From Gracilibacillus massiliensis (GTDB lineage Bacteria; Bacillota; Bacilli; Bacillales; Amphibacillaceae), in assembly GCF_001458115.1 (NCBI RefSeq), contig NZ_CZRP01000011.1, forward strand, positions 62,001 through 126,000: a DNA stretch of 64,000 nt, in the 5' to 3' direction. Under the pieces are notes generated by a model. It worked only from the letters and a program-made list of their open reading frames with translations. It was not told where the DNA came from and searched no databases. Shown piece after piece: positions 34,731 through 45,870 of this stretch. Both the position numbers and the translations under genes were made by a program. The first letter of the stretch is position 1. Every line of letters starts with the position of its first letter.

Positions 34731-34793
34731 GAATGGATTGGAAGCACATCGCTATTGTTGCGTGTGTAGATACCAGTTCGTTCAGGTTTTTTA
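34726..34793 (+). terminator. Conditional terminator before bglP
   Basis: AACCTGAA (34726-34733) pairs with TTCAGGTT (34781-34788), followed by TTTT. It forms a mutually exclusive pair with RAT 2. Confidence 0.8.
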
Positions 34794-34862
34794 TTTGCCC
34801 AAAGTAGCTTTCTTACAACTTAAATGAAAGCTTTCATAAAAAAATAGAGGGGTGAAAGTGAG

Positions 34863-36788
34863 ATGAAATATCAACAGTTAGCAAAAGATATTATTCAGCA
34901 TGTTGGTGGCAAAGAAAACGTAAACAGTGTGGTTCATTGTATTACACGACTTCGCTTTAAATTGAAAGATGAAAGTAAAGCAAATACAGAAGCTTTAAAC
35001 AATATGGACGATGTTGTAACCGTTCGTAAAAGTGGTGGTCAATATCAAGTAGTTATTGGCAACCATGTGGCAGATGTCTATAAAGCTGTGGCAGCTGAAG
35101 GCGGATTCGAAGCAAAAGGTGAAGTAGATCCAAATGAAGACAAAGGAAATCTTTTAAATCGCTTTATCGATATGATTTCTGGGATTTTCACACCGATTCT
35201 ATCTGTGTTAGTAGCTTCAGGTGTTTTAAAAGGGTTTAATGCCCTATTTGTAGCAATTGGATTATTAGAAGAAGGGGATGGGACGTATCAAATTCTGAAT
35301 GCTATTGGTGACGGACTATTCTATTTCTTGCCAATCATCTTAGGTTATACCGCAATGAAAAAATTTGGTGGAACCCCGTTCTTAGGTATGGTTATAGCAA
35401 TGGCGCTATTATATCCAGATTTAGAAGGAATACCTGCTTCAGGCGATCCGTTGTACACGCTATTTGCGGGAACGATGTTTGAATCACCAGTATATATTGA
35501 GTTTTTAGGAATACCAGTCATTTTAATGACCTATTCGATGTCCGTTATTCCAATAATTCTTGCAACATTCTTTGCAGCTAAAATCGAAACAGCTTTTGCG
35601 AAAATTGTTCCAAGTGTTTTAAAAATGTTCTTAGTACCATTATTAACGATGATAATCATTATTCCATTAACTTTTATTATCATCGGGCCGATTGCAACAT
35701 GGGCAAGTCAATTATTAGGGTCGGCAAGTGTTGGTATCTATGAATTAAGTCCAATTATTGCAGGTACATTTATTGGTGGTTTTTGGTTAGTGTTTGTTAT
35801 GTTCGGTTTACATTGGGGACTTATCCCTGTTGCAATTAATAATTTGGCTACACTAGGACAAGACCCGATTTTAGTGCTGATTTTTGCGCATTCCTTTGCA
35901 TTAGCAGGTGCTTTAACTGCTGTTATCATAAAAACAAAAAATCAAAAAACAAAAGTATTAACACCACCTGCGATTGTTTCGGCGATATTTGGTGTAACAG
36001 AACCAGGTATGTATGGTGTTGCTTTACCACTTAAATGGCCATTTGTTTTTACTGTTATATCATCAGCTGTTGGTGGTGCCATACTGGGTGCTTTTGGAAC
36101 ACTTGGTTACGAAATGGCTGGATTAGGTGTCTTCCAAATACCAAGTTTTATTCACCCTGAAGAAGGATTAAATCTATCCTTTTATGCTTCGATCATTGCG
36201 ATGATTGTTGCAGGAGTATTGGCATTTGTTCTCACTTATTTCTTTGGTGGTATTAGAAAAGCGGAAGCAGCAACAGAAACAACTGAAGGGTCAACAAGTC
36301 AAGAATCTTTAAACAATAACGAAATAGAAATCAAAAGTGAAGTTATAACAAGTCCTTTAACAGGAAAAATGAAAAAATTAGAAGAAATCGATGATACTGC
36401 ATTCGCATCTGGCGCACTAGGAAAAGGTGTTGCGATTGAACCGACAGAAGGTATATTAGTAGCACCGGTTTCAGGTACGATTTCTGCTTTGTTCCCTACA
36501 AAGCATGCGGTTGGTATTACTTCTGATAACGGTGCGGAGATTTTGATGCATATCGGACTTGATACGGTGCAACTTGATGGCAAATATTTTGAAACTTCCT
36601 TACAGCAAGGTGATCGTGTTGAAAAAGGACAAGAATTAGTAACATTTGAGATTGATAATATTGAAAAAGCGGGCTTTAAAATCACAACACCCGTAGTAAT
36701 AACCAATCATGATCAATATCAAGTAAAAGTAACCGAGCATTCAAATGTTACTCTAGAGAATGATGTTCTTGAGTTAACAACTAAATAA
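34863..36788 (+). CDS. bglP: PTS beta-glucoside transporter subunit IIBCA (BglP)
   Basis: 641 residues. EIIB (about 1-80) with the phosphocysteine in VVHCITRLRFKL (Cys26), EIIC (about 100-460) with about ten membrane helices and the GVTEPGMYGVALPLKWPF region that binds sugar, an Ala/Thr linker, and EIIA (about 490-640) with the active His in ILMHIGLDTVQLDGKYFE. It imports and phosphorylates aryl-beta-glucosides or cellobiose-type sugars and passes its phosphoryl state to LicT. GGGGTGAAAGTGAG precedes the ATG. Confidence 0.94.
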   Translation: MKYQQLAKDIIQHVGGKENVNSVVHCITRLRFKLKDESKANTEALNNMDDVVTVRKSGGQYQVVIGNHVADVYKAVAAEGGFEAKGEVDPNEDKGNLLNRFIDMISGIFTPILSVLVASGVLKGFNALFVAIGLLEEGDGTYQILNAIGDGLFYFLPIILGYTAMKKFGGTPFLGMVIAMALLYPDLEGIPASGDPLYTLFAGTMFESPVYIEFLGIPVILMTYSMSVIPIILATFFAAKIETAFAKIVPSVLKMFLVPLLTMIIIIPLTFIIIGPIATWASQLLGSASVGIYELSPIIAGTFIGGFWLVFVMFGLHWGLIPVAINNLATLGQDPILVLIFAHSFALAGALTAVIIKTKNQKTKVLTPPAIVSAIFGVTEPGMYGVALPLKWPFVFTVISSAVGGAILGAFGTLGYEMAGLGVFQIPSFIHPEEGLNLSFYASIIAMIVAGVLAFVLTYFFGGIRKAEAATETTEGSTSQESLNNNEIEIKSEVITSPLTGKMKKLEEIDDTAFASGALGKGVAIEPTEGILVAPVSGTISALFPTKHAVGITSDNGAEILMHIGLDTVQLDGKYFETSLQQGDRVEKGQELVTFEIDNIEKAGFKITTPVVITNHDQYQVKVTEHSNVTLENDVLELTTK

Positions 36789-36818
36789 AAAAAGGGGCTG
36801 TTCCAAGCTCCTTTTTCC
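36789..36818 (+). terminator. Intercistronic hairpin after bglP
   Basis: AAAAAGGGGCT pairs with AGCTCCTTTTT with one G-T wobble and a six-base loop. The 3' arm carries the T-run, but no further T follows, so partial termination or mRNA stabilisation is likely. Confidence 0.55.
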
Positions 36819-36822
36819 ATAG

Positions 36823-39722
<2,900 letters not shown>

Positions 39723-39750
39723 AGCAAAATTTAGATATTTTTCATGAATT

Positions 39751-39787
39751 AAAATCCCGCTTTCATTTTGAAGCGGGATTTTTTTAA
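39751..39787 (+). terminator. Terminator of the bgl operon
   Basis: AATCCCGCTT (39753-39762) pairs perfectly with AAGCGGGATT (39771-39780), followed by T to 39785. Confidence 0.93.
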
Positions 39788-39813
39788 ATTTAGAAAGGTT
39801 GAGCTATACTAGA

Positions 39814-39827
39814 AGTAAGCGTTATCA
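39814..39827 (+). promoter_or_regulatory. cre site upstream of the GH51 gene
   Basis: AGTAAGCGTTATCA matches the CcpA consensus TGNAANCGNWNNCA except for its first base. It sits about 43 bases before the start, close to the likely promoter, predicting repression by preferred sugars. Confidence 0.7.
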
Positions 39828-39869
39828 TATAAAGGCAAAATTCTGATTTGTTGAGAAAGGATGAATGGA

Positions 39870-41366
39870 ATGGTGAAAATCACAATTAATCAAAATAGAA
39901 CACTTGGCAAAAGAGACAAAATGATTTATGGGCATTTTATCGAGCATTTTCACAGACAAATCTATAATGGCATCTATGATCCCGATTCACCACTATCGGA
40001 TCAAGATGGTTTTCGGACCGATATTATTGAAGCGATGCGGAAAATCCAGGTTCCGATTCTGAGGTGGCCAGGAGGATGCTTTGTCTCCTCCTATCATTGG
40101 AAAGATGCTGTTGGGGAAGATAGAAAGCCTTTTTTCGATAAAGCTTGGCGAGTAGAAGATCCGAATACATTTGGTACAGATGAATTTATAAAGCTCTGTG
40201 AAAAAATAGGGAGTGAACCGTATATTTGTACCAACGCAGGAACAGGTACGGCAGAAGAGATGAGTGATTGGGTAGAATATTGCAATCTTGAAGATGAAGG
40301 CCAATATGCGAAATGGCGCATTCAAAATGGCCACCAAGAGCCGTTTAATGTGAAATACTGGAGTATCGGGAACGAAAATTATGGATCATGGGAAATTGGC
40401 GCAAAATCAGCAGAAGAGTGGGGACGATTGGTTTTAGAATCAGCAAAAATGATGAAGCATGCGGATCCTAAGGTCGAGCTTTCCGCTGCTGCCTTGCCTA
40501 ATGTCGATTGGAATGTCAATTTGTTAAAGCATTGCGGGGAGTTTCTTGACTGGATTTCGATTCATGAATATTGGGATATGGTTCCCGAAGTGAATGATCT
40601 TGCCGACTATGAAGCGTCGATCGCTTTCACTCAACATATTGATCATGCCGTAACAGAGGTGAGAGGCTTGCTGCAAGCGATGAAGCTTGATAAAAAAATA
40701 AAAATCGCTTTCGACGAATGGAATCTAAGAAGCTGGCACCATCCTAATGTACATACGATCAAACAGGGCATAGATAAAAAAGATTATATTGATCCTCGTG
40801 ACAAAAATGATGACAACAGTCAATACACGATGGCAGATGCGGTATTTACGGCAAGTTTTCTCAATGCGATGAATCGAAATTGCGATATTGTTGGAATGGC
40901 CAATTTTGCCCCCATTTTAAATACACGAGGCTGTATCTACAGTCATGATGAAGGCATTGTTTTGCGATCAACGTATCACGTATTTGATTTATATGTAAAT
41001 TATTTGGGTGATACAATCATTGATTCATGGTCTGAAGAAGTACCGACAATGTCCGTTCAAAATAAAAGTGGAACAGAACTAGAATTAGAGAGTCTTGATA
41101 TTCTTGCAACTAAATGGTCCGATCAAACAGGTATTGCTTTAGCTGTGGTGAACAAGGATCCGGTTAATCACCAAAAAATCAAACTTTCTCTACCGGCTAA
41201 TGGTAATCAAGTAACCTTATTTTGCATTAGTGGAGAAACAAAAGATTCCTATAATGATGTGGACCGTGAGGAAGTGGCTATCTATCAAGAAGCATTAGGG
41301 GATTTTGAGAACGATATGGAGATTGAAGTGAAGCCACATTCTGTGAACATTATCCAGATTCGCTGA
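39870..41366 (+). CDS. abfA: Alpha-N-arabinofuranosidase, GH51
   Basis: 498 residues, intracellular GH51 enzyme releasing L-arabinose from arabino-oligosaccharides. Acid/base Glu in YWSIGNENYGSWEIG (about residue 172) and nucleophile Glu in IAFDEWNLRSWHHP (about residue 291), with RWPGGCFVSSYHW near the N-terminus and a C-terminal beta domain. I start at the ATG at 39870, nine bases after AAAGG; the ATG at 39861 abuts the ribosome site. Monocistronic with its own cre; no arabinose transport genes are adjacent. Confidence 0.94.
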   Translation: MVKITINQNRTLGKRDKMIYGHFIEHFHRQIYNGIYDPDSPLSDQDGFRTDIIEAMRKIQVPILRWPGGCFVSSYHWKDAVGEDRKPFFDKAWRVEDPNTFGTDEFIKLCEKIGSEPYICTNAGTGTAEEMSDWVEYCNLEDEGQYAKWRIQNGHQEPFNVKYWSIGNENYGSWEIGAKSAEEWGRLVLESAKMMKHADPKVELSAAALPNVDWNVNLLKHCGEFLDWISIHEYWDMVPEVNDLADYEASIAFTQHIDHAVTEVRGLLQAMKLDKKIKIAFDEWNLRSWHHPNVHTIKQGIDKKDYIDPRDKNDDNSQYTMADAVFTASFLNAMNRNCDIVGMANFAPILNTRGCIYSHDEGIVLRSTYHVFDLYVNYLGDTIIDSWSEEVPTMSVQNKSGTELELESLDILATKWSDQTGIALAVVNKDPVNHQKIKLSLPANGNQVTLFCISGETKDSYNDVDREEVAIYQEALGDFENDMEIEVKPHSVNIIQIR

Positions 41367-41513
41367 TTTTGCTTTAAAATTATTTACAGAGTTAAATTGT
41401 GTTACTTGCTCAATGTTACTGAATGATAAACTGACACTAAAAGAATGAAACTTAAACTCTTGTGAAACGTATAATTGGAAAAAGGTTTTATTAAGCCGTA
41501 ATTTTTTATAAAA

Positions 41514-41548
41514 CTCCCCACTTCACGCATAAACAAGTGAGTGGGGAG
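41514..41548. terminator. Strong hairpin after the GH51 gene
   Basis: CTCCCCACT(T)CAC pairs with GTGAGTGGGGAG (ending 41548). On the plus strand no T-run follows, whereas TTTTTTATAAAA-type sequence lies on the other side, so it would terminate better in the minus direction. It may still limit read-through from GH51. Confidence 0.45.
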
Positions 41549-41611
41549 GAATTCAGCTGACATATCTCACTTAATAAAAACAATCAATCCTAAATGGAGA
41601 GGAAAATGAAT

Positions 41612-41767
41612 ATGGGAAAATCTAAGTTTCGTGGTTTAGGTATTGCTCTTGGCGCAGCTATTGGAACTAGTGTAGGCGTAGCAATTGATCAAATAGCGAC
41701 GAGCCTTGCATTAGGAATTGCGTTGGGATTAGTCTTTGGCATCATCTTGGATAAACGTAGTCAGTAG
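41612..41767 (+). CDS. Small glycine-zipper membrane protein
   Basis: 51 residues: a basic start MGKSKFRGLG, then a single long hydrophobic stretch rich in spaced Gly/Ala (IALGAAIGTSVGVAID, then SLALGIALGLVFGIIL) and a charged DKRSQ end. The Gly spacing fits two short transmembrane helices packing by glycine zippers. GGAGAGG lies nine bases before the ATG at 41612 (ATG at 41606 is too close). Similar tiny proteins are common in Bacilli without known function. It precedes ytxJ by 25 bases and is probably co-transcribed with it. Confidence 0.75.
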   Translation: MGKSKFRGLGIALGAAIGTSVGVAIDQIATSLALGIALGLVFGIILDKRSQ

Positions 41768-41792
41768 AATATAGTGGAATGGAGTGAGAAAT

Positions 41793-42149
41793 GTGAAAGT
41801 TATCAATTACCTGACAACCCTTGAACAATGGTCTGAAATATGGGAACGATCAATGGAGTTGCCGCTATTGGTATATAAACATAGTACTTCTTGTATGATT
41901 AGTGCTAGAGCCTTCAAGCACGTGAAAGCTTTCGAAGAAAAAGAAATAATAGATTGCTATACCGTGAAAGTTATTGAGAATAGACCAGTATCCAATCAGA
42001 TTGCAAAAGATACAGGAATCCCCCATAAATCACCTCAGATTTTTCTTATAGATAAACAGCAAATTGTATGGAATACATCACATTTTAAGATAACAAAACA
42101 TCGTATTGAGGAAGCGGTGCAGCAGTTATCACGAAGTAACAGTCCGTAA
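41793..42149 (+). CDS. ytxJ: Bacillithiol-system redox protein YtxJ
   Basis: 118 residues, thioredoxin-like fold. The active site segment is YKHSTSCMISARAF with a single Cys, the monothiol form that marks YtxJ (DUF2847), and cis-Pro in KSPQIFLIDK. YtxJ is grouped with the bacilliredoxins that remove bacillithiol from proteins. GTG at 41793 has GGAG eight bases upstream and gives the family N-terminus MKVINYLTTLEQW; the GTG at 41784 overlaps the ribosome site. It lies behind the tiny membrane protein gene. Confidence 0.9.
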   Translation: MKVINYLTTLEQWSEIWERSMELPLLVYKHSTSCMISARAFKHVKAFEEKEIIDCYTVKVIENRPVSNQIAKDTGIPHKSPQIFLIDKQQIVWNTSHFKITKHRIEEAVQQLSRSNSP

Positions 42150-42226
42150 ACTTCCTTATAAGTCTCACTTTATGCTGGTGAAAGTTAAGGATACAATCGT
42201 TAGTAAAGTGTGGTCGAAATTCATTA

Positions 42227-42880
42227 TTATTTTAGTTTTTCATGTGCTCGTAATATATCTTTAATTTCATTGCTTTCTAAAACATTTACTCCTATATTTT
42301 TCATTTCTTCTATCCCTTTTTCGTAAACCTGAGACATAGCATCCTGCACCATCACTATACGGAAGTCTCTTTCACTTGCTTGGTAAATGGAAGTCCGGGG
42401 ACAATTAGGGAAATTACAACCGGAAAAAACTAGAGTATCAACTTTTTTAGTACGCAAAAATTGTTCCAGGTTGGTATTATAAAATGCGCCCCATCGAGGT
42501 TTATACATAACCCATTCATTACTTCCTATAAGTTGAAATTCACCTTTCAACAATAAATTTGAATTAATCTTGGCATTATTATTAGGGGTTATTTCAGCAA
42601 CTAATTCAGCACCTTCCGTCTCTGGTGTGACAATATGCAAACCACTTCTGACGGCTTCTCTGCGACAAATATCTACATTGGAGCCATCCGATTTATACAA
42701 ACGAATAACATGTATGATAGGTAATTCATATTTTCGATAAATAGTTAATAACTTTTTCATGTTGGGGACTATATCTATTGTGCCCTCAATTTCAGCGGGT
42801 GCACCAGGTAAACTGAAGTCATTTTGTGTGTCGATCGTAACTAAAACAGAATTTCTCCAGTTTGGATTAGTATAACTCAT
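42227..42880 (-). CDS. Isochorismatase-family cysteine hydrolase
   Basis: 217 residues. The catalytic triad is visible: Asp in VTIDTQNDF (about 17), Lys in VMYKPRWGAF (about 126) and Cys in FSGCNFPNCPRTS (about 154), with a cis-peptide-type FPN loop. The family hydrolyses nicotinamide, N-carbamoyl compounds, isochorismate or ureidoacrylate. The substrate is not identifiable; the NCP sequence after the Cys resembles uncharacterised members. AGCAGG precedes the ATG. It stands alone on the minus strand. Confidence 0.9.
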   Translation of the reverse strand: MSYTNPNWRNSVLVTIDTQNDFSLPGAPAEIEGTIDIVPNMKKLLTIYRKYELPIIHVIRLYKSDGSNVDICRREAVRSGLHIVTPETEGAELVAEITPNNNAKINSNLLLKGEFQLIGSNEWVMYKPRWGAFYNTNLEQFLRTKKVDTLVFSGCNFPNCPRTSIYQASERDFRIVMVQDAMSQVYEKGIEEMKNIGVNVLESNEIKDILRAHEKLK

Positions 42881-43074
42881 TATATTTAACCTGCTTTCTA
42901 AAGTTTGGTTTATAGTTATTTCTATATGTATAACGAAAATTCCTTTAAAGTATTTATAAATAAATTAAATTTACCGCTGTTATATCTTAGGCGAAAAGAT
43001 TGGAGCTTTTGCAAAGAATCTAAGTGGTTTTAACTTATAAAATCATTTCACTTCATCCATATACTTTTGTTACC

Positions 43075-43131
43075 TCAAAAAAATAGCCCATTTTGCAATG
43101 CGATTTTATATGCATTACCAAATGGGCTATT
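43075..43131 (-). terminator. Terminator of csbD
   Basis: AATAGCCCATTT (43082-43093) pairs with AAATGGGCTATT (43120-43131), with an inner AATGC/GCATT stem. On the minus strand seven T follow (the A-run at 43076-43083). It begins about ten bases past the csbD stop. Confidence 0.9.
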
Positions 43132-43140
43132 GATAAACTT

Positions 43141-43338
43141 TTAATGTCTATTTTGTTCATCTTCTTTATTTTTACTTTCCCCAATGTTATCTTGAACTTT
43201 TCCTTTCTTTTTATCCAGTTTACCCTCGGCTTGCATTTTAGGATCGTCAGTTGCGTTTCCTATTTGGTCTTTTGCTTCGCCCTTCGCTTTACTTACTGCA
43301 CCTTTTACCTTATCGCTCATACCATTATTCTTACTCAT
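43141..43338 (-). CDS. csbD: CsbD family stress protein
   Basis: 65 residues, very hydrophilic, Lys/Glu/Asp rich, with the CsbD pattern (SDKVKGAVSKAKGEAKDQIG, then EGKLDKKKGKVQDNIGE). CsbD proteins accumulate in the sigma-B general stress response; molecular function is unclear. AGAGGAG precedes the ATG. A sigma-B-like promoter lies about 90-115 bases upstream and a strong terminator follows, so it is a one-gene stress unit. Confidence 0.93.
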   Translation of the reverse strand: MSKNNGMSDKVKGAVSKAKGEAKDQIGNATDDPKMQAEGKLDKKKGKVQDNIGESKNKEDEQNRH

Positions 43339-43690
43339 TTACAAACACTCCTCTTAAAATTAGTTTTTATAATGATTCTCACTCAGATATTCTGTGGTAA
43401 GAAGTCTTTTATCTTTCACATTATTCTTATTCCTTCCTCACAATTTGTTAAACTCTAAATTAGATTTTTTCATAATTAGCTAGGCTAAAAATATAGACAG
43501 AAGTAGCACTTTTACAGAGGATGGCGTGGAAGATTTAGCTATGTTAAAGCTGGTCCTAATAGAGCGCTGAATGCTACACTAATCAAGGAACAAAAGTATT
43601 CCATCTATATACAATTATAAAATAATTATTAAATTTTAAATCAACAAAGAAAATTATTATACAATCGATAGTGTGAGAGGAGTAATAACC
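43339..43690. other. Divergent region between csbD and the two-component operon
   Basis: 352 bases without a gene. It contains the sigma-B-like promoter for csbD (43428-43453). Between 43454 and 43690 I found no palindrome or clear promoter for the response regulator; TTATTATACAAT near 43655-43666 could serve as -10. Confidence 0.45.
43428..43453 (-). promoter_or_regulatory. Sigma-B-type promoter of csbD
   Basis: On the minus strand, GTTTAA (43453-43448) and GGAATA (43433-43428) are spaced by 14 bases, close to the sigma-B pattern GTTTAA-N(12-14)-GGGWAW. The position, about 90 bases before the start, and the identity of the gene support the call. Confidence 0.55.
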
Positions 43691-44392
43691 ATGGTTTCTA
43701 TATTACTTGTAGAAGATGATAAAGAGATTGCCAGAATTTGTCGAGATCATCTTCTTCGCCAAGGAATGGAGGTCACCTGGGCATCAACTGGAAAAGAAGG
43801 CTGGGAGGATTTTAATCAAGCAAATTATGACTTAGTACTTGTCGATTTGATGCTTCCAGAAATGGATGGCTTTCAACTTTGTAAAAATATTCGATTGAAT
43901 AGTGACATTCCATTATTGATCATTAGTGCAAAGCTAGAAGAAGAAGCAAAAATCAAGGGACTGGACCTGGGTGCTGACGATTATATTACGAAACCTTTTA
44001 GTCTAACTGAGCTAATGGCACGTGTGAAATCACATTTACGAAGATACCAACGATATCAGGGGATCAAACCAAAATCCAATCAACTGAAATTTAATAATGA
44101 GCTGGTCCTTGACATAAAACAACGACATGTAAGCATAAGTGGCAAAGAGATATCTTTAACCTCGAAGGAATTTGCTTTACTACAATTGTTTATTCATCAT
44201 CCCAACAGAACATTTACAAAATCTGAATTATATCAGCATGTTTGGGGCGAAGTGGAAGGCGTTGGAAACAACACGATTAATGTTCATATAAAAAGCTTAA
44301 GAAATAAACTGGGAGAACGAATGAAAGAGCCAAAATGGATTGAAACCGTTTGGGGAACGGGCTATCGGTTTATCGGAGCACAGATCGTATGA
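43691..44392 (+). CDS. OmpR-family response regulator
   Basis: 233 residues. Receiver domain with acidic pair in LVEDDKEIA, phospho-Asp in VLVDLMLPEMDG (about 52) and Lys in YITKPFS. A winged-helix effector domain follows (LTSKEFALLQLF, NTINVHIKSLRNKLG, WGTGYRF). The ATG at 43691 has GAGAGGAG eight bases upstream; the GTG at 43673 is within the ribosome site. It is coupled by an ATGA overlap to its kinase and heads a four-gene operon with a lipoprotein and a sigma-like factor. Confidence 0.94.
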   Translation: MVSILLVEDDKEIARICRDHLLRQGMEVTWASTGKEGWEDFNQANYDLVLVDLMLPEMDGFQLCKNIRLNSDIPLLIISAKLEEEAKIKGLDLGADDYITKPFSLTELMARVKSHLRRYQRYQGIKPKSNQLKFNNELVLDIKQRHVSISGKEISLTSKEFALLQLFIHHPNRTFTKSELYQHVWGEVEGVGNNTINVHIKSLRNKLGERMKEPKWIETVWGTGYRFIGAQIV

Positions 44393-45870
44393 AAATACGG
44401 ACATGGTTAATTATTTCTTATTTAATTGTGATGTTACTTCCGCTAGTTGCCGCATATGGTTTTTTTATCTTAGTTCAAGAATGGAATCAGTCTAAAGAAC
44501 TGACAGATACCTTGGAATTATATGAACGAATGGAATCGATTGAAGAAGAATTACAGTCACCTACTCTATATCAAAATAGTCTTGGGAGTAATATAGAGAA
44601 GAAATTATCCCCAGAACTGAAAACAACTGATATTACTATTGCACTTTATCGTTATGACGGTTTGCGTATCTATCAGTCCGAAGATGAAAGTAAAATGTTA
44701 ATTCAAGTTGATCGACCTGAACTTTTTAAAAATCTTTATCAATACGACTTGTCCTATGATTCTTTAACAGTCAAAAAGCCGGTTTATCAGAACGATCAAA
44801 TTCTTGGCATATACGAAGTAAGTGTGGATCGTTCAGAATGGGTCGAGGGAATACAAAATAGGCGGAATATTATGATATTTTTATCATTCGCCCTGTTTCT
44901 GATCGTTTACATAGTAGTTATTTTTATGCTGAATCGAAAACTTAACCGACCACTAAACAAATTGATGAGAGGTATGTCGAACTTTTCTTCAACCCAAGAA
45001 CCTACCTATTTTCAAGATAAGAAAAAAGATGAGATCGGTAAATTGATGGAACATTTTGAACAAATGCAAGATGAAATAAAGACGGCACAATTCCAAGCAA
45101 AACAAGAGCAAGAAGAAAAGCAACTAATGATGGCCTCTTTTTCACATGATATAAAAACACCATTAACCTCTCTTCAAGCATATGCTGAAGCTTTACAAGA
45201 TGAGGATAGTTTAACAAACAAAGAACGAAAAGAGTATCTGCAAATCCTGAAGAATAAATCTATTCATATAAAAGGTATGATTGAGGATCTGACTCTGTAT
45301 GCGAAACTTCAATCCTCACAGTATGATATCGAATTAACGAATGTGGATGCAGAGGAATTTTTTGAAATGTTATTTGAAGGCTATGATGAGCTAGCAAAAA
45401 AGCAGCAGGTTCATTTGGTAAAAACGAATGCTGTTGATGGAACGTGTGATATGAATGATCAACAGATGGTGCGATACCTGGATAATTTAATGAGTAATGC
45501 TTTAAGGTTTACACCACAAGGAATGACAATTGGACTTGCTGCGGTAGACGCTATGCAACCACTACCAGATTGGGTATTTTCCGAAGCAAGAGAAGGAATT
45601 GATCAATTTAGAGAAGGGCACGGCATTCTTCTTGTACAAAATGATGGTCCAGCAATTCAGGATAAAGAATCTATTTTTATGCCATTTTTCCAAGGAGAAG
45701 AGGCACGAACATCTAATCAGACAAAGAATACTGGATTAGGATTAAATATTGCCAAACGAATTGCAGAAAAACATCAAGGAGAATTAAAGTTGTGGTCAAT
45801 AGAAAACAGAGGAACCATCATCGTAATGAAATTTCGAATAGAGAGAGGAAACGAATCGAATGAAAAATAG
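44389..45870 (+). CDS. Sensor histidine kinase
   Basis: 493 residues. Membrane helix 1 (about 5-25), an extracytoplasmic sensor of about 140 residues, helix 2 (about 163-185), HAMP, then the H-box ASFSHDIKTPLTSLQAY (phospho-His about 255) and ATPase domain with the N-box DNLMSNALRFTP and GLGLNIAKRIAEKHQG. Coupled to the regulator upstream and overlapping the lipoprotein gene by 11 bases. The input is unknown; the neighbouring lipoprotein may be its partner. Confidence 0.94.
   Translation: MKIRTWLIISYLIVMLLPLVAAYGFFILVQEWNQSKELTDTLELYERMESIEEELQSPTLYQNSLGSNIEKKLSPELKTTDITIALYRYDGLRIYQSEDESKMLIQVDRPELFKNLYQYDLSYDSLTVKKPVYQNDQILGIYEVSVDRSEWVEGIQNRRNIMIFLSFALFLIVYIVVIFMLNRKLNRPLNKLMRGMSNFSSTQEPTYFQDKKKDEIGKLMEHFEQMQDEIKTAQFQAKQEQEEKQLMMASFSHDIKTPLTSLQAYAEALQDEDSLTNKERKEYLQILKNKSIHIKGMIEDLTLYAKLQSSQYDIELTNVDAEEFFEMLFEGYDELAKKQQVHLVKTNAVDGTCDMNDQQMVRYLDNLMSNALRFTPQGMTIGLAAVDAMQPLPDWVFSEAREGIDQFREGHGILLVQNDGPAIQDKESIFMPFFQGEEARTSNQTKNTGLGLNIAKRIAEKHQGELKLWSIENRGTIIVMKFRIERGNESNEK

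Noticed and set aside
36299-36706. Minus-strand open frame of 135 codons inside bglP
   Set aside because: It is a shadow of the EIIA-coding region with low-complexity composition and no ribosome site.
43093-43458. Plus-strand open frame of 121 codons over csbD
   Set aside because: It is antisense to csbD and its terminator; the hydrophobic sequence is the mirror of Lys/Glu-rich codons.
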